The translations under genes and the position numbers were made by a program. From Ceratothoa steindachneri (Eukaryota; Arthropoda; Malacostraca; Isopoda; Cymothoidae): 64,000 bases of DNA. This document shows, one piece after another, positions 60,203 to 64,000 of the stretch. A model generated the notes under the pieces. The model was not told where the DNA came from, searched no databases, and saw only the letters and a list, made by a program, of their open reading frames with translations. Every line of letters begins with the position of its first letter. Position 1 is the first letter of the stretch. The stretch is from NCBI GenBank assembly GCA_963969495.1, contig OZ018327.1:36399282-36463281 (forward strand), given 5' to 3'.

Positions 60203-60579
60203 AAGAAGCTTAGGCGATAAAAGCCTGTTAAAGGAAACAGTGGCTTGTTTCCGGTGACCGACAAAGCTGCAGCGTAGCAACAGCGTCCGTTCTCTGGCAG
60301 GCGTCACTGTTTCGTATCTTAGCAACAGCGGGACACTAAATCCCTTGATCCAACCAACTTTAACGGCCTATCTTTGTTCTTCTAATGGAACCAAAATATC
60401 TTTGTTTTCTATTTATAGTTTGTAATATTTTGTATGTTTGTGCGTGTATGTTTATATGAAGGAATTAAATATTTCAAAATATAATGAAACAAAACGCACT
60501 GAATAAAATCCACTTACAAAATAGAACAGAAGGCGAAGAAGATAACAAAGCAGTTAATGATAGCTGTCATGGTTTTCAT
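58856..60579 (-). CDS. Secreted single-IGFBP-domain-like cysteine-rich protein (3 coding exons)
   Basis: Coding exons: 60,579-60,518, 59,483-59,372 and 58,993-58,856 (stop TAA). Donors TT|GTAAGT and CAG|GTTAGT, acceptors CACACAG| and TTTTTCAG|; intron phases 2 and 0 join without a stop to give 103 residues. Residues 1-20 form a signal peptide (MKT, hydrophobic IINCFVIFFAFC), so the product is probably secreted. The mature part has WCSVDGAPDC, CVYGTARDWCHRHVCAQ, then GPGEICGGYHNELGTCGNGL and YC. The CGG...G.C..GL.C signature with a preceding G...D.C...CA is that of the IGFBP N-terminal fold, as in arthropod single-IGFBP-domain proteins and 8.6-kDa transglutaminase-substrate proteins. Unusual: an extra C-terminal cluster CLCNQCSGC...C...C and 13 Cys after the signal peptide, an odd number. 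Those relatives are linked to haemolymph immunity or growth-factor binding; the role here is inferred only. Confidence 0.85.
58994..59371 (-). other. Intron 3 of the IGFBP-like gene (378 nt)
   Basis: GTTAGT at the 5' end, a T-rich tract and CAG at the 3' end. Confidence 0.8.
59484..60517 (-). other. Intron 2 of the IGFBP-like gene (1,034 nt) with microsatellites
   Basis: GTAAGT...CACACAG. Holds (TG)n at 60,022-60,050 and (GA)n at 60,157-60,198; no gene inside. Confidence 0.8.
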
Positions 60580-61639
60580 TTTGGGATTCTGGAATTAAAG
60601 AATAATAATATTAAAACTACATACCATTATTATTAATGCTTCTGCTAATTCCCTTCCACATTCCCAAACTATCCGTTCATTCTTTGCCCGGTTCTACTTA
60701 ATAGCAAAGAGGAAAAACAAATCCATTCAAATTACATTTAAATAATTAATGATACATCCCTCATCAAGACGTCATATACGGGCCTCTTTCTAACTGCCAA
60801 TCTCATATCTTAAATAAAGGAACAAGCAAAAATAAACATATAAAAAGTAATAAAAGGTGACACCCCCCCCCCGCCCCCCAAATGCCTACTACTCTAAAAC
60901 ACTGAAATCGAGAAGGGTTAATTTGATTCCTATGACGTCACCGAGGCTGCATCTGGTTTCGGTTCATACTGAGTAATTTTACATATCTTTTTTCCCCATA
61001 TATACATATATGATTAGGCTATCTATAATTGTTAGCAGCCTACTTCACTTCCTCTCAGTAACAAACGTTACTGTGCGCATTTTAATGATATTTAAACATT
61101 TTGTGAAGAAGGTTTGGATGTACTTATTAATGATAAGTGTTCACACTTAAATTGACTATGCTTGAAAATTTTCTATTCTGCACGTACGACTTATGGACGT
61201 TTAGAAATGAGTAATTTAGGATTCGGCTATAATGTTCATATCATTCGACAACATGAATCGGTGCTAAATTCGAAATTAGAATTTTCACTTTGAATTTATC
61301 TGAATTAATTTGAATAAAATTGATTAAATCGATTGAAATACACTTAACGATGGGGATATTAATTAAAATCGCTAATTTCGCTATTTTATATAAAAAAAAC
61401 CATTTGGTTATAAAAAACAAAAGTGAAGAAAAAAATGAAATAAATGTCAAACTTATTTGAGGGATAAGATAAAAATATTTAGTTAATTTTTTAAATGGGT
61501 ATTTTTTAAATGAGTATTTAACGTATAGGATATTGAAACTATTTTGAAAAGAAATATCTCAAACTTTTAGTTTGGGGGAGTTGGGTATTTCTCCCTCACC
61601 TTTTACATGAATATGTTAACATTTTAATTTATTTTTTAT

Positions 61640-62460
61640 TGGGGAGAGTTCCGGGCATGTAATCACATTTGTTTTTTTAACTTCGTGTCATCTGCGAATT
61701 TTAATATTTTACAAAGCAATCCATTATTAGAGTCATGCGGACACCCGATTTGAGACCAATGAAACTTTGTATCCATTTAAAAAAATTTCCGCTTATTCCG
61801 TGCGCGTTAAATTTCAGCCAGAGCCTCTCTTTCAGAACGGTGAGAAAGGCTTTTTGGAAGTCTAGGTATATCACATCCACTGCTTCGTTGTTATCGTAGA
61901 TGGGAATCGTTCTATAAAATACAGGATATTTGTTAAAGACAAGCGTCCTCGGCGAAATCTTTGTTGTGTCCCAGATTGGGTTATTTCGCCTAAGATTACC
62001 AATCTCCCTATCTCTTATTTGATCGCTTGGAAGAATTTAGCAATTACTGACGTTAAACTAATAGGACAGAAGTTATAAGATTCGGATTTATCTCCCCTTT
62101 GAAGATTGACGTAACATTAGGTCTTTCGAACTCTAAACTGGTTCTAGATCGTTCACAGGGATTCTAATAATTCATTGTTGGGTGCACGCGCAAAGTGCCG
62201 GATACCTTCGATTGTTACTTTTTGTTTATATATGTAATAATTTCCCCCTCATTTAGTCGAGTGTCGGATAGAATATAATATTCGCATAAGTCTATTCTTT
62301 CTCTTATTGTGGATAGCTTTGACAAATCCTTGCCAATAGAAACACTTACGAAGTGTTCATTAACCATTTATTTGGGGATGTTGCTATGGAAACGTTTAGG
62401 CTCAGGTTTGAACTTTAGTTCTCAATCTTTTTCCTAATTTGTTTTCGCTTTCCTAATTCC
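61640..62460 (-). pseudogene. CR1-like LINE RT fragment inside intron 1
   Basis: Minus reading IRDREIGNLRRNNPIWDTT, EAVDVIYLDFQKAFLTVLKE (palm 1, KAFDTV mutated), RLWLKFNAHGISGNFFKWIQ SFIGLKSG and a decayed FADDTK near 61,680. It has the same orientation as the host gene. It is another subfamily than copies A-C (NAHGI.G...WI). Confidence 0.75.
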
Positions 62461-62464
62461 GCGA

Positions 62465-63230
62465 TTAACCAGGGAAAGAAAAGAAAGGTTATAAAAGAAG
62501 AAAGCAAGGTTGGAACTATAGGAAAGATTAGAAAACAGGAAAGGAAAAGAAATGTTGGATAAAAAAGATATGAAAATAAATGTTGGAAAAGAAGAAAATA
62601 AAAGAATTTGAAAAAGAAAACACGAAAGGTTGGAACACATGGAAAGGAAACGTTGAAAACAAGAAAGGAAAATAAAAGTAGGAAGAAGAGGAAAAGAAAA
62701 GAAAGGACCGAAAAGAAATTGCTATAAAATCAAAGGAAATTAAAAGAAAAAAAAATGAGGACAAAGGACATAAAAAAGAAAAGAAAAGAAATAAATAATT
62801 ATGAGACCGAAAAGGAAAGGAACAAAGAAAGGTCATTGAAGAGAGAATAAGACACCAGAAGAGAAAGGACAAGAACGGAAAATATAACAGAAGAGAAAGT
62901 ATAGAAAAATAAAATAGAAGTATGAAACTAAAATAAAACGGAAAAGAAAGAACGATAATGGAAAAGAAAGACTAAAAAGGAAAGGAAAAAAGCATAAGAA
63001 AAAGCAAAATCATTAGAATGAAGGAAAAGAAAATATGAGACCAAAACAGAAAGGAAAACAGAGGGGAAGGGAGACAATGAAGGAAAAATAGGCAAAACAA
63101 GATTAAGGCAAACCAGGAAACAAAAAAGCGCACCAGGAGAAAGAAGAAAAGAAGGAACAATTAATAAAAAAAATAGGAAACGAGGAAAGAAATGGAAAAT
63201 CTCTAAAAGTTCAAGAAATGCTGCTGATAA
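62465..63230. repeat. Long purine-rich tract (A/G on plus strand)
   Basis: About 770 bases almost without C or T, built from degenerate GGAAAAGAAAG and GAAAGGTTGGAA words, so the transcript strand is pyrimidine-rich. Phe/Leu/Ser-rich minus frames here are artefacts of the composition. Confidence 0.85.
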
Positions 63231-63745
63231 CATTCTGCATAAATACAAAACTCGAAAAATAAATGAAAGTTTGATTTCAAGACCGTCCATAGCTTCACTG
63301 TAGAACACAACTCTTTGGGGAATTCGATCGTAATAAAATGAAAACCAACTGAGGCATTTGCTCCCAAATGATTTTGAAAAAGATTAGTAAAAGAAATAAG
63401 GCAATGCCAAATGTGTGAAATAATAATAAAATTATTACTAATAATAATGAAAATAATACATATTTATATGGGACTCTACTTTGTAAAGAGTTCTCGCAGA
63501 ACCCCAAAAAAGAGCAGTCAAAGGGGGAGATTAGTCAAGTCTTTAAAGACCCAGCGGCCAATTCACTTCACACTTAATTCTTCCTCTCTACACACGCAAT
63601 TCCACTTCAATATTTAATTACTACATTATACACCGATCCATTCCACTTCACTTCCTCCGAATTGACTTTTTGAGTCACTGACTCTGGATCAATTGTAATC
63701 TGTCAGACGAATCCAAAGAAAGGGGGTCTTCGTGGACGGTCTTAC
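63231..63745. other. 5' part of intron 1, nothing further recognised
   Basis: Unique AT-rich sequence between the purine tract and exon 1. Confidence 0.45.
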
Positions 63746-63907
63746 CTGTTGAGATGCGCTGAAATGTACTAGCAAACGAAAGGTTGGAGCTGGCGTTGTT
63801 GGGTTGTGCTGGAGGGCCACTCAGGGGTCAGTGCTGAAGGACGAGTAGTGACTGATTGGGTGAGAGGGAGAGTTGTGGAGCCAAGGGGTCTGGGAGACTC
63901 AGTGAAT
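63746..63907 (-). other. Non-coding exon 1 (5' UTR) of the IGFBP-like gene
   Basis: From the predicted start site at 63,907 to CAACAG|GTAAGA at 63,746/63,745. No ATG occurs in its 162 bases, so translation would begin at the ATG in exon 2. Pyrimidine- and CA-rich. Confidence 0.72.
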
Positions 63908-63953
63908 GAGTGAAACCGTGGTAGGGTCTTTTTATACGCCGGCGTGACACGTG
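63904..63953 (-). promoter_or_regulatory. Core promoter: E-box, TATA box and arthropod initiator
   Basis: On the minus strand: palindromic E-box CACGTG at 63,953-63,948, TATAAAAA at 63,936-63,929, initiator TCATTC (matches TCAKTY) with A at 63,907. TATA starts 29 bases before that A, the standard spacing. A TGAGTC AP-1-like half site abuts the E-box. Only about 45 bases further upstream are in the window. Confidence 0.75.
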
Positions 63954-64000
63954 AGTCGAGCGTGATGGCGGACGAAAGAAAGAAATATTGTCAGGCGGTG

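Larger units (their letters stand above)
60589..63745 (-). other. Intron 1 (5' UTR intron) of the IGFBP-like gene, 3,157 nt
   Basis: GTAAGACC after exon 1 and TTTAATTCCAG before exon 2, which starts 9 bases before the ATG. The intron holds a CR1 fragment and a purine tract listed separately; the remainder is AT-rich with no other recognised feature. Confidence 0.7.

Noticed and set aside
62434..63308. Phe/Leu/Ser-rich minus-strand ORFs resembling membrane proteins
   Set aside because: They arise from the purine tract; several overlapping frames are open at once, as expected from the composition.

Overview
This window looks like eukaryotic, and probably arthropod, genomic DNA. It is AT-rich and packed with long (TA)n, (TC/GA)n, (ATT)n and (AAG)n microsatellites. 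It holds decayed transposons of many metazoan families: Tc1, several mariner lineages, piggyBac, three hAT lineages, CR1-like, I-like and other LINEs, a Penelope-like element and Ty3/gypsy. It also has spliced genes with GT-AG introns, and one promoter has the arthropod TATA plus initiator (TCATTC) layout. I cannot name the species; a crustacean or chelicerate would fit.

Host genes sit only at the two edges, both on the minus strand. At the right edge (58,856-63,907) I can build a complete four-exon gene: TATA box, E-box and initiator, a non-coding first exon, a signal-peptide exon and two cysteine-rich exons joined in phase. It encodes a 103-residue secreted protein with an insulin-like-growth-factor-binding (IGFBP) fold signature (CGG...G.CG.GL.C), resembling the arthropod single-IGFBP-domain proteins and the horseshoe-crab 8.6 kDa transglutaminase-substrate group. 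At the left edge (30-132) there is a short candidate start-codon exon with a good Kozak context and a GTAAGC donor; its identity is unknown.

Everything between is a layered transposon graveyard. 0.6-6.4 kb: a (TA)n-associated repeat (family A), a mariner fossil, and a Tc1 copy split by a LINE fragment and a hAT-type MITE. 7.8-10.9 kb: a mariner fossil and a GTF2IRD2-like hAT transposase whose reading frame is split by a 357-bp MITE and by repeat family B. 12.4-16.2 kb: a deleted Tc1, a mariner lying against a (TC)n(TA)n tract, Penelope GIY-YIG remains and family A again. 16.8-20.2 kb: a minus-strand LINE with a complete 1,253-bp mariner nested in its reverse transcriptase. 20.9-22.4 kb: a LINE fragment and gypsy integrase. 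24.2-26.5 kb: an I-like LINE with RNase H. 28.3-32.0 kb: a LINE with a 436-bp tandem duplication and an 810-bp hAT-type insertion. 33.2-34.4 kb: LINE pieces. 35.25-38.28 kb: a near-complete piggyBac with a 43-bp palindromic array at one end. 42.6-46.2 kb: CR1 interrupted by a solo LTR (TGT...ACA, 5-bp duplication). 47.0-50.7 kb: a deleted mariner and CR1. 50.7-56.9 kb: a DUF4371 hAT inserted in a CR1 tail and itself broken by two further insertions. 57.0-57.7 kb: a short satellite array.

No genes co-operate as a pathway here. The informative content is the edge gene and the order of nested insertions. All family names come from reading translated motifs by eye, without database searches; transposon boundaries are approximate unless terminal repeats and target-site duplications are quoted.
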